NCBI GenBank assembly: GCA_947685225.1
Contig: CANTUV010000024.1
Span: 29,220,001 to 29,284,000, forward strand
Direction: 5' to 3'
Length of the DNA: 64,000 nt
DNA from: Garcia nutans
Taxonomy: Eukaryota > Streptophyta > Magnoliopsida > Malpighiales > Euphorbiaceae
Below are positions 45,755 to 58,426 of this stretch, one piece after another (position 1 is the first letter of the stretch; every line of letters starts with the position of its first letter). The notes beneath the pieces were generated by a model. The model saw only the letters and a list, made by a program, of their open reading frames with translations. It did not search any database and was not told the DNA's origin. The position numbers were made by a program, and so were the translations under genes.

Positions 45755-48700
45755 AGAATTCAAAAAGGGGGGAGGAACATTAACAGGGGACGGCAAGGAA
45801 CATTAACGAGATAGCAAGGAACATTAAAAAGAGACGGCAACAAACAGAGAAGATTAGCAGCAAACATTCATCAGTCATCAATCCAACAAAGACAACAACG
45901 AGTAGTTTTGTTAATTGTGGAGGAACCAATGAGCAGAGGTTTAATCTTTAATCATGAATTATTCATGTTCACAGTAGTTTTGTTTCTTTGATTAATAAGA
46001 ACATGCATGCAATAACTTAATCTTTGAATACGCAGTACCATGATCTTTGAACATGCAGTAAATTGATCCTTGTTTCAATAACTTTAATTGTTTGATTTAA
46101 TTAAAACATTGATCAGTTGGTATTCGTAACCCCACTGACATGTTTTATAAAAAATATAAAACTATCCAGTAGCTGTTGAGGATTTCAATTAATTGTTAGA
46201 ATCTATTTTGTTTACTTTACTTTAAGAACCTTCAATTATTTTATTAAAACTCAAAACTATAGATCCTTAATTTTTGACCCAGTCCGGTCCAATATATTTT
46301 AATTAGTCCAAAATAATTTTTATATTGTCTAATATATTTTTAGTCAAAAAAATAATTTTTGTTATTTTAAGTAAGTAATATTTGCTTCAAAAATAATAAA
46401 CAAAAAATAAATAAATAAATAAATAAAAATAAAAAAAGTCGGATTGGCCTGTGCCATTTTTCCCACTGCGGCAGCTTTTTCGCCAGTGCATTTTTTCCGC
46501 AGCCAATTTTTTTTGCCAACGCATTTTTTCTGCAGCAGTTTTTTTCGCCAGCGAAATTTTTTCGACACAAATTTTTCGAAACCTAATACAATTAGATTTC
46601 GGTTTCCTTTTCTTATTGAATATTGTATGCCGTGAATAATTAGAATTACCCATATAATTCTTCTATAAATAAGGACTAAACAACACAAAAAAAGGGGGAG
46701 GGGGAAAGAGAAGAAATTGGTGACCGAGAGTAAGAAGGAAAACTTGGAAACTTTAAATTCCTTCTGGCAGTAAATTGAATCGGACTGGGAGGGAGCAAAC
46801 AAGGCATTAACAAATTATCAACGGCAGCAACTACCTTTGTTTTTGTTTATTTAAGAAGAATTATTTTTGGAGGAGTCATCAAAATGAGGTATGTATTAAT
46901 TGTTATATTTTTTTTTACACAGTAGCATAAACTATGAAATTATATTTTTTAATTCAAAAACCCTAGAACTTTAACTTAGTTTTTCTAAAATTAAAAACAC
47001 TAATTCGTTATTTTATTTTTCAAAAAGACTTAAAATTGTTATTTTTACTTTTTTAAAATCTTAAAACCCTAATTGAACATGTTCTTCAATAAAACCAAAA
47101 TTTGATTCTGTTTCTTACAACAAACCCTAAAAACACCTTTTTTATTTAGATAAACCTTAAATCATTGGTAAACTTTCATAAAATTATCAATTGCCTTTTC
47201 CAAACACTAAACCCAAATGTAATTCCAAAACTTAAAATAGTAAACCCTAACCCTTTAAAACCTTAAACCCTAATTTTTTTTTAAAAACTTTAATCCTTTA
47301 AAACTTTAAAAATCATAAAAATACAAAGGTTATACTTTTTACACAGTAAGCTTAAATACCTTAACTCATTAACCGTAAATCACAAAATCTAAGTGTTTTA
47401 AAGTGTTCAAACCCTAGTTTCATGATTTCACCATTCAAACACTAATTTGGTTAATTAAAGAATTTTATCAACCTTTTAAAACATAAAACCTTCAATCTAT
47501 TTTAATTCATTTAAAATCACAGTAGCCTAATTCTATAAACTTCCAAAATCCTAAACACATGAAATAAATAACTCAAAATAGAAATAGTAGCTATAATTTA
47601 GATTTTTATTTGCCTTATTCAATTCTACATTTGATTATGCTTTGATTTATTTTATATGCTTTGATTTATTTAAGTTCAATACTTGGTTTATTTAATTTAT
47701 AATGAATGGATGTTTATTTTCCATTGATATTTAATACATTTGACGAATGATTTATTTATGATGAATAGTTATTTACTTTTATCAATTTATTTAGATTTCC
47801 AAATGTTGTAAGAGGTATGTTTCCACTTGGTGGGTACCTCATTAGTTAAATATCATGTAATTTAAATTGCTTTTCTATTTTAGAACCAATGTAAAAGACA
47901 TGTTTCTACCTTTTAGTGGGTGTTCTATTTAGGCATGAGATGTAAGGACATGTTTCCATCCTTGGATGGGTGTCCATTTATTTGCTTTGTTTGGACATTG
48001 CTTTGATTTTAATATAATGATGCTTTCTTTCAATTATTGTGTGTAATATGGATAATATTATTATATTTAAGAATTTTATAATATTAAGACCTGTAAAAGA
48101 GGCCGGTTCCAATGAACCGGACGTTGTGGGGGGGGGGGGGAGTGCTGGGCCATTTCTCACATTCCTCACATGTACCTAACTTTTTGAACCCATTAGGGGT
48201 TGGAGATTTCTTAGAAATCGAGTCATCCACCCCTTTCTTTTTTCCCGGCCCGTCCGGGTGGCGACTCCATTTTCTCCGGACTTAGATCCGTGTTCTCTAA
48301 GGCCCCGAGCCTAAATAGTGCCGAAGTCGCAAGAACCATTCCATCTGAAGTGGGGGCAAAAATCCCTGCTCACAAAAACCTCAAACTATTTTTATCCAAA
48401 AGCCTAAACCATTTCATTATTAAACTTCAAAATATTGATTATTTTTCCAAAACCCTAATTTATTTCTCCAAATCCCAAATTATATTTTTAAGGCAGTAAG
48501 TTAAACCCCATAACCCTTTTCCCAAATTATTCTACTTAAAGCCATTAAAAATCCTAATCCCAAAACTCTAGTTTCAAAAACCCTAATTTCAAAATCCAAA
48601 TTCCAAAACCCTAGTTTAAAAAACCCTAATTCCAAAACATTAGTTTTCAAAGCCCTAGTTTCAAAAACCCTAAAAATCTTAATTTTAAAACCCTAATTAC

Positions 48701-49493
48701 AGAACTTTAGTTTCTAAAACCCTAAGTTCCAAAACCCTAAATTCTAAAAACTTAAATTCTTTAAAACCCTAAATTTATATATTTATTACTTTATTTAATT
48801 TTAGATTTGATTATGTAGTTTATTATATGTTTTGATGATTGATTTATTTAATTTCAATGCTTGATTTATTTAATTTATCGTAGATGGATATTTTCTTTAT
48901 TATTATGATTATTATTTGTTTATTTTGGTATTAAAGTTGTAAGAGGTATGTTTTCACTTTGTGGGTACCTCATTAATTAATTTTTATGTAATTTAAATTA
49001 TTTTTATATCTTGGACCAATATAAAGGACATATTTTCACCTTTTGGTGTGTTTCCTATTTAGTTTAGACATGAACGATGCAAGGATATGTTTCCATCCTC
49101 GGATGGGTGTCCATTTTATTTAGACATTGCTTTGATTTTAATATAATGATGCTTTATTTTAATGGTTGTATGTAATATGGATAATATCATTGTACATAAG
49201 AATTTTATAATATTAAGACATGCAAAGGAGGCCGGTTCCAATGAACTGGGCATTGTGGGTGTGCTGGGCCATTTCTCACCTTCCCCACACGTACCCAACA
49301 TTCCAAACCCATTAGGGGGTTGGGGATTTCTTAGGAATCGAGTCATCCACCCCTTTCTTTTTTCCGGCCCCTCTAGGTGGTGACTCCATTTTCTCAGGGC
49401 TTAGGTTCGTGTTTTCTAAGGCCCCAAGCCTAAACAGTACAGAATTCGCAAGAACCATTCCACCAGGAGTGGGAGCAAAAATCCCCGCTCACA
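45755..49493 (+). mobile_element. Tat-type LTR, 5'-truncated, split by another LTR
   Basis: Outer parts are 45755-46257 and 48375-49493. The first part matches the post-TATA leader of the LTR at 54986 (GGGGGAGGAACATTAACAGG, GGAGGAACCAATGAGCAGAG). The second part ends GGAGCAAAAATCCCCGCTCACA at 49493, the family's terminus. The start (TGCAGACCC-type) is missing. It sits in the gypsy LTR. Frames inside such as 49116-49346 are not genes. Confidence 0.7.
46258..48374 (+). mobile_element. Solo LTR, Tat-type
   Basis: 2117 bp, starting TATAGATCCTTAATTTTTGA (the first TG has become TA) and ending AATCCCTGCTCACA. The duplication AAAAC is at 46253-46257 and 48375-48379. It shares its whole plan with the LTR at 54986: a TTTTTTCGCCAGC repeat zone (46480-46570), a TATA box CTATAAATAAGGACTA (about 46664), an AAACCCTAA-rich middle, the GGACATGTTTCCATCC words and the terminal CGACTCC...GCTCACA block. 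A G run at about 48127-48138 is present. No element body is attached. The frames at 46362-46802 are overlapping chance frames. Confidence 0.88.
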
Positions 49494-50657
49494 ATACACA
49501 TAAACCTTAACTTCATCCAGACTCACTCATATTCAATAGCTAACCTTATAATCATTATATATACATTAAAATAATACTAAATCAATTCATTACCATAATT
49601 ATAAACACCCATTCTAGAAACCCTAATTATACATATTCACTACAAAATCCTAATTTCATCATTTGTGCTCATTTTCGCATTAAAACAACACCAAATCATT
49701 TCATTACCATATTTATAAAACACCCATTCTAGAAACCCTAATTACACATGTTCACTACAAAACCCTAATTTCATCATTTGTGCTCATTTCCACAAATTGG
49801 TCTTCAAATCATTGCATATTCACCATATTAACTCAATTACTATTAATTTTAACAATTAAACACAACTTTATCTCTCTAAACTAATCTTACATAATCATAT
49901 ATATTCAAAACAATACGCTTAAAGAAGATTCACTTAATTTCTTGATTATCCTTCAAAACTTACTTGTTTTCTTGAAACTTCTTATAAAATTTAAGTGATT
50001 GAAGAAACAAAAATTCTCTTTCTCTCTCTCTAAAATTTTGACACACTTAGGGAAGAAGAAGAAGATGATAACTCTTTGTATTTTTCTTCTTCATTTCTAT
50101 CCATTTATATTAATTAATTAATTATTTTATTATATTTTCTAGCCACACATTTTCTTCTTCTTCTGACTTTCTTTTTCTTATATTATTTTTTTTCTTCTTC
50201 CCATCTATAAATACATATTGTATATTTATATCTCATTTATTCCTTATTTATATGTTATATATATTTTATGTATATTTTATGTATACACCTAGTATACATT
50301 ATGTATATATCTTGTATATATTATGTATATATCTTATATTTCTCTCTCCAAACATATCAACTACCCTTCAAATTAATTATTTAGTAGTATTTGAAATTCA
50401 TGGTTGTTACATGTATACTTTATGTATATGTTATATATATCTCTATGTGTGTGTGTATATCATGTATATTTTAGGGATATGATATGTAACCAATATTTAT
50501 AATAAATATATGTTAGGTACATACCATGTATATACTATGTATATCCGATATATATCTTATATATACATTAGGTATATACTATACATATACCCCTCCCAAC
50601 ACTCTAATTGGCCCTCCATATTAATATTTACTTGTGTCTAAAATTATGGATGTTACA
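49494..50657 (-). repeat. 5' LTR of the gypsy element, second part
   Basis: It ends TTATGGATGTTACA at 50657, the type of terminus expected on the plus strand for a minus-strand Del/Tekay LTR (compare GCAGATGTTACA at 39611). It contains a 115-bp direct duplication (CACCCATTCTAGAAACCC at 49606 and 49721) and a zone of TATGTATA words. It also holds a second, internal copy of the terminus (CATGGTTGTTACA at about 50400-50412). Assignment to the same LTR as 44519 rests on position, ends and weak similarity to 39110-39190. Confidence 0.55.
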
Positions 50658-50713
50658 TAGCAAGAGATGAAATATGCATGTTGGCTAGGGCATTAGCCAG
50701 GGCTTCCCTATAC

Positions 50714-52224
50714 TTATGGGATGAGATTAACATATCCCAAATAATGATACTTGCCTAGGTTATCTTCAGTTGCTTCAATACAATGTCCTCTTCTATTTCT
50801 CTCTTTGCTATTTTCCATCACCATCCATTCTTCCTTCTCTCTTTCTACTCTCCTCTCTCTATCTTTCTCTACACTGGACTCCCTAACATAAGGCTTTCTA
50901 GACCTAGTGACTTTCATATCCCCATCATCATCCACCTCTACCTATAATGAATCTTCACTCGCCAAATTTCCTGCTCTGCTCTCTTGGGAGTCCATCATTT
51001 CCTAAAAATTCTTGATCATGATGACCTAAACCTCATGCCTGTCAGATATAGTCATACATGTCTTAAGAGTCTCTCCAACATCCTCAAAGGAAGCCATTAT
51101 AATAGCTTTGCTTAGTCTGAAACCAATCTTGTAGGTAGCCGATGGTGGTGTATTGTTGTATTTAGGTAAATGATTGTTTCGAGTGATAGGCTCGGCGGGC
51201 TTAGGTACTTTTTCACTTTCAATCAAGTTTTGCATTTCATGCTTTAGGCACATGCAAATGATCGGTGTCATGAATTTGCATTTGGTGGAATTAGCAGAAG
51301 GTATTGGTGGGTTCCAATTTGGTAGGAGTGCATTTGGTGCTAGCTTTGGCTTTAAAGGTGACAAGAGGTGATGATTCTTTAGGTGTTTGAAGACTTTGGA
51401 TAGTGGGCTCCCTATGGTCGAGAACTATCTCTAGGTTGCTACTGTGTTTATTTCTACGGGTTTTTTAGCTATTGCTCCTAGATTGACTAGCATTGAGAAC
51501 TATTGCTTCTTTAGATGTGAACCCTTTATTAACAAATGAATTTGGTTTCTTAAAGGCCTATCTTTGACTAAAGTAGCCTTCCCTCCCCATCTCTTCATAT
51601 AGTTTGAAAAGCTCTCATTTTATCATTTCCTTAGGGACTCTAATTCTAAAAGTAATACTTCCATTTCAGTGGTGTACCCATATTTCCTAATAAAGGCATT
51701 GGACAACTTCCAATTTTATGCTTGGATCAAGGGACATGTACCAATATATTGCATTCCTTATCAAAGATAAACTAAACCACTTAAGGATCTACTCATTTGA
51801 AACCCAAGTAGCCTTCATGATGGTTATATATTGGCTCCGGTAGCTTTCAAGATCTCTGGTCTCATCAACTTGGGAATGATAGGTAGCTTAAACATGGCTA
51901 GCAGAGTCTCATCCTCCATGAAATAGTTTATCCAACACTATTATCTCTTCTGCTTTTGAGGACTATTGCTAATATTTCTTCTCAAGAGTCTCCATCCTCT
52001 CTAACAAAGCTTTCTCAAAATCGGTTATTACCTCTTTCTTAAGGCCTTCCTTTCTTTGTTGGAGCTTGACCAGTGTGGTCATAGTTCTCAGCCAAGTCAT
52101 CATACATCTCATCCTCCTCCTCCTTCTCCTTTTCCTCTCTAATTATACCCCTCTTTTCTTGGGTTTTTGTATTATTGGCTCACCCTTCAGCCTTTGTGGT
52201 TGATGTTTCCATGTTTTGCGACAT
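50714..52224 (-). pseudogene. Gypsy Tat-like gag and start of pro, decayed
   Basis: The minus strand starts MSQNMETSTTKAEG at 52224. Further on it reads FMEDETLLAMFKLPIIPKL, FSLSLIRNAIYWYMSLDPS, KLEVVQ, YGYTTEMEVLLLELESLRK and NESFSNYMKRWGGKATLVKD. These match the retrotransposon gag domain of Tat-like elements, though stops and shifts separate them. Near 51150-51300 a CLKHEMQNLIESEKV stretch corresponds to the zone before the protease. Near 50860-50935 MKVTRSRKPYV is like the TRSGRxY motif that precedes it. The piece is cut off at 50658 by the gypsy LTR end. Frame 51026-51364 is the best single open part. Confidence 0.72.
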
Positions 52225-53650
52225 CTTCAACAACCTAAATATTATAGTTTTATAAAAAAGAAATAAATATTTCGTTTTATTTTTATTAAATAGTATATTT
52301 TTTAAATATTTACTAAATAACTAATATTACTAGGGAAAAATCCTCGCATTGCTTTAGAACATCTATATATTTTTCTATATTTTTATTATTGTTATTTTTT
52401 ATTAGAAATATAATATGAAATTTTTTACATTAAAGTAAAGTTTTATCTTATTAGTTGGACAATAGGAAAAAAGAAATTAATGTAAAATTATTAATAAAAA
52501 TGTTATGTAAAATTATTAATTGCCATATTCACTAATAGGGATAAACATATAGGATAAAAAAAGTCCAAGCTATTTCATGGAATAACCTAATGTAAATAAA
52601 GGTATAAAGCCCAAGCTATTTCATGGAATAACCTATTATATATAAGGGTATATTTGATATTTCACATAATATATATAAGAGTATATTTGATATTCATATA
52701 AAATATATTATTTAAAGAAATAACCTATTATAAATAAGGATATGTTTAATATTTCACATAAAATACATTGTAGAATAAATAAGAAATTGCTTTGGTTTTA
52801 AATTATAGAATATATTAGATTTTTTAAATTATAATATGTTAAATATAGGGTGGGCATTCTGTCGGTCAGTAATTCTATTGTGACAAAAATTTTCGAATAC
52901 CAAATTTATCGATCGAAACGACCGATTTTCAATTTTGGTAGTAACTAAACCAAATCGGTCAGTTCAGATAATTAACTAAACTAAATGAATTTTCTTATCT
53001 TATAATAAAATTTATATTTAAAATAAAATATTAACTGAACCAACCAAGCTAGTTCATCATAAATTATTGTATCCATACGTCATGACACAAATGACTTTAC
53101 TAGGTGAGGAAATTGCTCTATAGCATTGAGCTGTGTATGTTTACTTAGAGAGGGGTCTTGCATAATTACATGTGTCTAGGTTCTAGTCGATCTAAAAAAA
53201 TGCTTTTGATGAACTTTTGAAGCAAAATTGAACGCTACCTATTTAAGAGAGAATGATCTAGATATTATTTGGTGAGTCAACAACTAGTATCCACCCCTGT
53301 TAATATCAATCCCTCATTTGCCCATTTGAGCCTTTATGAGATTTTAGCTTGCTTTTTATTAGCTTGTAAACCCTGATAACCTACCATGAGATGGTGTGAC
53401 ACTTATGACATGTCTGATGATCACTGAGCTACCAAAAAGCAAGAAAATTGAAGAAAGAGATGCTTAGTCCAGACCATAAAGATAGTTGAAGTTTACTTGA
53501 ACTAGACCTAATATCTCAGATCTATTTCATTGTTAAGATGGTATTAAGACAACAAAATATCCATCCTCATTGAAACAAAGCTGTGCTACTCCATAGTTAG
53601 AAGCATGGGATAGTACGAAAAGGATGACTTTCTTAGAATTAGGACAAAAA
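52225..53650. other. AT-rich intergenic/transposon debris
   Basis: No gene is seen. Imperfect tandem words (CCAAGCTATTTCATGGAATA at about 52566 and 52612; GGGTATATTTGATATTTCAC-like words after them) fill 52555-52770. At about 52848, GGGTGGGCATTCTGTCGGTC resembles the end of hAT-type non-autonomous elements in plants, but no opposite end was found. Confidence 0.45.
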
Positions 53651-54985
53651 AAATCAAGACAAAAAGAAGAAAAAAAAATAGTCGCTAGGTTGAAAACCTG
53701 GAAGGGCAACCTAAGCAAAAATTAGAGTATCTCGCTAGTTTCGAAAACTCAAAGGGCGGGCTAGGAAGGAGTTAGAGCTAAAAGGGAGAAAATTATGAAA
53801 GCCCGATAGGGCAGTTTAGAAAGCCAACACAGTTTTTATTACTTAAAGCATAAAAGATTTTCGCTCAGCCTAAGAGAAGAATTTGACTTAAATTAGTTCA
53901 GCCCAACCAGAGACTCGGCTAAATCAGAGAAATAGGAGGAAGACTATCATTCATTTGGTTCATGATGTCTAATATAGCTTTGAGTTAGCAATATTGAAAG
54001 TCCTAAATTTGATATTTCAAAAGGGAAAAATGGGCAGAATTATGAAATGCCATAAAAAAAGAATAAAGTAAAAAAAAGAAAAAGCAAAAGAAAAAATAAT
54101 AAAGAAAGAAAAGAAAAAGAAAAAGGGCCCTAAGATTTTGCAAAAGAAATTTGTCCTAGTCATATCGGATCCAGATTTCTGCTAAGAAGATGTAAGAACA
54201 TTTAAGCTTTATGTTTTCATGAAGCAAGATAACAAGACACCTAGAAGGTGAAAATGGTGTCTAGAGTTTAAGAATGTCTCCAATAACAGTAAATGGTTCC
54301 AAAAAAATGTTTGTAGTGTAAAGTTTTATTTTTTGTGTCACATTAGCTCCAATTTAAAAATAACTTTCATCTAACTCATGTCTCTTATAGACCCCATTTC
54401 AAGCCCATTAAAGACTTATTAATCTCTCTTGGTAGGTAAACGCTATTAGTGGAGATTGTTTGAAAAAACATGCATATGAGATAGATAATATTTAAACTCA
54501 ATGAAGCCTTTGGCTAAGTAATGTGTATGTGCCTATCTGAAGAGCAACTGTTCTTGCTCAAATAGAGATGATTCCCAAGTTTAGTATGGTAACTAGGGTT
54601 ATGATATTATAGATGTGTTAATTTGAAATACAAGCCCTAAGGAATATTGCTACTAATTTTGCAAAGCTAATATTTAATTTCAAAATTAATTTTTTTTAAA
54701 AAAAGAAGAAGAATTTTCTTATCACTTTTAAGCTTAGGGAAGTACATTGCACTGTTGAACCTTATATGACATAAATGGTGAAGGTAAGAATTTTTTACAA
54801 GGTTATGAAGAAGCTTCTAATTAATGTACTAAATTATGGTTAAAATGGGTGTCTCCTATATCTCTGACCATCTTACTTGGGCCACCACTACTCATGTTTT
54901 CTATATCTTGAAGATGAAGATATGGATGTGATATCTCTTGATGATCCAATACAAGGCCTAATTAAACATGCCGAAGTTGCCAATG

Positions 54986-57540
54986 TGCAGACCCTTAATT
55001 TTTAACCCAGTCCGGTCTAATATATTTTATTTAGTCCAAAATAAGCTTTGTGGCATTTTAATTAAATAATATTTATTTTAGTATTTATTTTTTTATAAGT
55101 TTTAATAAAATAAAAATGATAAATAATAATAATAATAAATAAACCAAAATAAAAATAAAATTAAAAATCAGCGACGGAAAAATCGGCGATGAAAAAATTC
55201 GTCGCCGAAATGGCCTTGGGCCATTTCGCTAGCAGGAAACGGCTTGGCCACGCGCCCTCGCAATTTTCGACGCAGTTTCTCGCAACAGTTTTTTTACCAG
55301 CGAAATTTTTTCGACGTAATTTTTTTCAAAACTAAATTCTATTTGGTTTTGGTTTCCTTTTCCTAATTAATGATAATTTCCTTAAACAATTAAAATTAAT
55401 CATCTAAATTTCCTATAAATAAGACTAAAAAAACACAGAAAGGGGAAAGAACTTTGGACAGGGGACTTGGACTTAGAGGATCGGACTTGGAAAAAACTGT
55501 GGGAGAAAAAAAAGAAAACTTTGAAACTGGAATTACAGAAAACTCTAGCAATAAGCAAGCAAATCAATGATTCATCAAAGGCAACAAGTTTGTCTTTGTC
55601 TCCGTTCATCCAAGAAGCAATTTTTGGTGGAACCAACGTACGAAGGTTTAAATCTCTAATTTCTTTTTATTTTCTTACAGTAGCTTTGTTTTTGTTTGAT
55701 TCATAAGATTATACACACAAAACCTTGATCTATAAATATGTAGTAACGTTGATCTTCGTTTCAACGACATAAATGATCTTTTCTGTTTCTTCTAAACCTT
55801 AAAAAACCCTAAAAATACTTTTCTGTTCTTCTAAAATTTAAAAACCCTAAAAATACTTTTCTGTTCTTCTAAAATTTAAAAACCCTAAAAATACTTTTCT
55901 GTTTCTTCTAAACCTTAAAAACCCTAAAAATAATTTTCTGTTTCTTCTAAACCTTAAGAACCCTAAAAATACTTTTCTGTTTCTTCAAAACCTTAGAACC
56001 CTAAATCGTTCCTTCTATTTCCAAAAACCCTAAAAAAAAAAACTCTTTTGTTTCCAAAAACCTAAAATCATTTTTCTTATTTCCAAAAGCTTTTAAAAAC
56101 TCTAAACTGTTTTCCTCTCACTTTTTTCCAAAATTTCCAAATGTTTTGTTAAATATCAAAACTCTAAACTCACTTTACAGTTTCTAAAATCATAATTACT
56201 TTATAAAACTCTAAACTATTTTCTTCAACTCCAAAACCAAAACAGTAAACCCCCCAAACTAATTATTCTAAACCCTAATTTTCCTAAACCCTAATTCCCT
56301 CAAAACCAAAACCGTAAACTTTAGTTTTCCTAAACCCTAAAAACAGTTTTGGATTTACTGTATTAAGTTTGAATGTTTACGTTTATAAGGTTTTAAGGAT
56401 TAGGGTTAAACAATCCAGTAACCAAGAGCTATAAATTTAATGTTTTAATATTCTAAAATCCTAATTTCATAATGTTACCCATAAACCCTAATTTGATTCA
56501 TGAAACCCTAATCCATTTCAATTCTCTTAAAACATCCAGTAGCATTATTCATTTAAAAAATAATATTAGTTACTCAAAATTTCAAAACCCTATTTTTCTA
56601 AATTCTAAACTCTAAAATCTTAATTTTCAACACCAAAACCTACGTATGGGCTCGTCGAATGGGTCAATATTTATTTGTGTATTATGAGTCCGCATATTTA
56701 ACTTTCCTTTTTCCAAAGCCCTAATTTAGTAATTAAAATTCTAAAATCCTATTTTAAGATGCGAACCCTAAATTATATATTTATTGCTTTATTTAATTTT
56801 AGATTTGATTATGTAGTTTATTATATGCTTTGATTTATTTAATTTCAATGCTTGATTTATTTAATTTATCATGGATGAATGCTTATTATATATTTTGATT
56901 ACTGTTTAATATCTTTGATAATGATTTATTTATTATGAATGGTTATTTACTTTTATCGATTTATTTTTTATTTTCAAATATTGTAAGAGATATGTTTCCA
57001 CTTTGTGGGTACCTCATTTATTAAGTTTTATGTAAAAATTGCTTTTATATTTTAGACCAATGTAAAGGACATGTTTCTACCTTTCGGTGGGTATCCTATT
57101 TAGTTTAGACATGGATGATGTAAGGACATGTTTCCATCCTCGGATGGGTGTCCATTTATTTGCTTTGTTTGTACATTGCTTTGATTTTAATATAACGATG
57201 CTTTATTTCAATTGTGCATATAATATGGATAATATTGTTATATTAAAGAATTTTTTAATATTAAGACCTGTAAAGGAGGCCGGTTCCAGTGAACCGGGCG
57301 TTGTGGGGGGTGCTGGGCCATTTCTCACCTTCCCCATACGTACCCAACTTTTCGAACCCATTAGATGGTTGGGGATTCCTTAGGAATCGAGTCATTCACC
57401 CCTTTCTTTTTCCCGACCCATCCGGGTGGCGACTCCATTTTCTCCAGACTTAAGTCTGTGTTCTCTAAGGCCCCGAGCCTAAATAGTGCCGAAGTCGCAA
57501 ACCATTCCACCGGAAGTAGGGGCAAAAATCCCCGCTCACA
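54986..57540 (+). mobile_element. Solo LTR, Tat-type, with clean target duplication
   Basis: 2555 bp, starting TGCAGACCCTTAATTTTTAA and ending ATCCCCGCTCACA. The duplication CAATG is at 54981-54985 and 57541-57545. It contains GTCGCCG/GCGACG-rich words (55170-55330), a TATA box CCTATAAATAAGAC (about 55418), a 38-40-bp tandem repeat (55778-56010), AAACCCTAA-rich sequence, GGACATGTTTCCATCC words (57066-57150) and a CGACTCCATTTTCTCC block near the end. It is the best full-length reference for the LTR family seen four times in this window. Confidence 0.92.
55778..56010 (+). repeat. 38-40-bp tandem repeat in the LTR
   Basis: Six imperfect units beginning CTTTTCTGTT(T)CTTCTAAA and ending AACCCTAAAAATA start at about 55778, 55818, 55856, 55894, 55933 and 55972. 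The other LTR copies do not show this expansion. Confidence 0.88.
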
Positions 57541-57545
57541 CAATG

Positions 57546-58103
57546 GAAGTCCTATGGCCTATCACCTCAGTTTGTGAGTCAGTATAACCACTGTAAGTAT
57601 CACCCATGCATGTCATATATACCATGCTTACATGAGCATGTCACATTGCACTTTTGTTGTCTTGTGTTGCCTATCCCTGTCATAGTGAATAGCTGACACT
57701 CTATGAAGTAAATAATCGAAAGTAGATATGGAATCATGAGACATGAAAGGCTCGTTGCTTAAAAAAGATCTAAACACTTTGTAAAAAAAATGGAGACACA
57801 TGCTTGCATAAAGAATGAGACGAATGAAAAAATCAGTCATAGCCTACATGGGAATAAAATCATCGGTTTGAGTCTACACAGGGGAGAAAAGCTTCTCCTT
57901 TCAATTTTTAATTTTATGCATGTACAAAATATTTTCAGACTCTCTTTCTACCATGCAGGGGGCAAAGAGAGGATATGAAGGCTAAAGGAGTAAAAAATAG
58001 CTGAATATTTTACAAAGCAGAATCCATTGAGGAATGGAACAAGTGGCTAGAAGAAAGCCAGAATTCTCAAATGACAGAAGGTCAGTCAAATCCAAACCAT
58101 TCA
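57546..58103 (+). other. Non-coding body of the Tat-like element
   Basis: Continuation of the sequence interrupted at 54985. No convincing gene; short frames at 57628-57840 (minus) and 57790-57978 (plus) carry no known motif. A purine-tract-like AGGGGGCAAAGAGAGG occurs at about 57957, similar to the one before the LTR. Confidence 0.45.
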
Positions 58104-58350
58104 GGGTCCAGAACCTCAACCATTTTGGGTCTAGAAACCAAACCAATTTTGGTCTAGAACCTAAACCAATCTGGTTCCAGAACCCAAACCAATCCAGGTC
58201 AAGAACTCAAACCAATCCGGGTCCAAAATCTGAACCATTTCGTGTCCAGAACCCAAACCATTTTGTGTCCTGAACCCAAATCATTTCAAGTCTAGAACCT
58301 AAACTAATTTGGGTCTAAAGCCCAAACCAATCCGGGTCCACAACCTAGGC
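58104..58350 (+). repeat. 23-bp minisatellite upstream of the 3' LTR
   Basis: Ten units of exactly 23 bp (consensus GGGTCCAGAACCCAAACCA plus ATTT/ATCC) run from 58104 to 58333. An eleventh partial unit starts at 58334. Each differs from its neighbours by a few bases, so the array is not brand new. The 79-residue frame over it (58034-58273) is a by-product, since 23 is not a multiple of three. It lies about 90 bp before the purine tract, in the 3' untranslated zone of the element. Confidence 0.92.
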
Positions 58351-58426
58351 CATCAAGGTGGTTTACGTTTGTTTTCCAAAATATAAAATTACTTTTCACA
58401 CTCTGAAATAAATTCAAGATCATTCA

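Noticed and set aside
46362..46802. 146-residue minus-strand frame with a KN/ALAKK repeat-like pattern
   Set aside because: Five overlapping frames on both strands cover the CGCCAGC...TTTTTT word repeats of a solo LTR. The repeats, not selection, keep the frames open.
50130..50600. TATGTATA-rich zone as a satellite or replication origin
   Set aside because: The words are irregular and the zone sits inside an LTR ending at 50657. Low-complexity decay is the simpler reading.
53640..54130. Poly-A-rich AAAGAAAAAG zone as a LINE tail
   Set aside because: No LINE sequence precedes it. The words GGTTGAAAACCTGG and AAAGGGCGGGC point to a Tat-like non-coding zone.
55790..56660. AAACCCTAA words as a possible interstitial telomere
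   Set aside because: Units are separated by irregular sequence, and no uninterrupted (TTTAGGG)n array is present.
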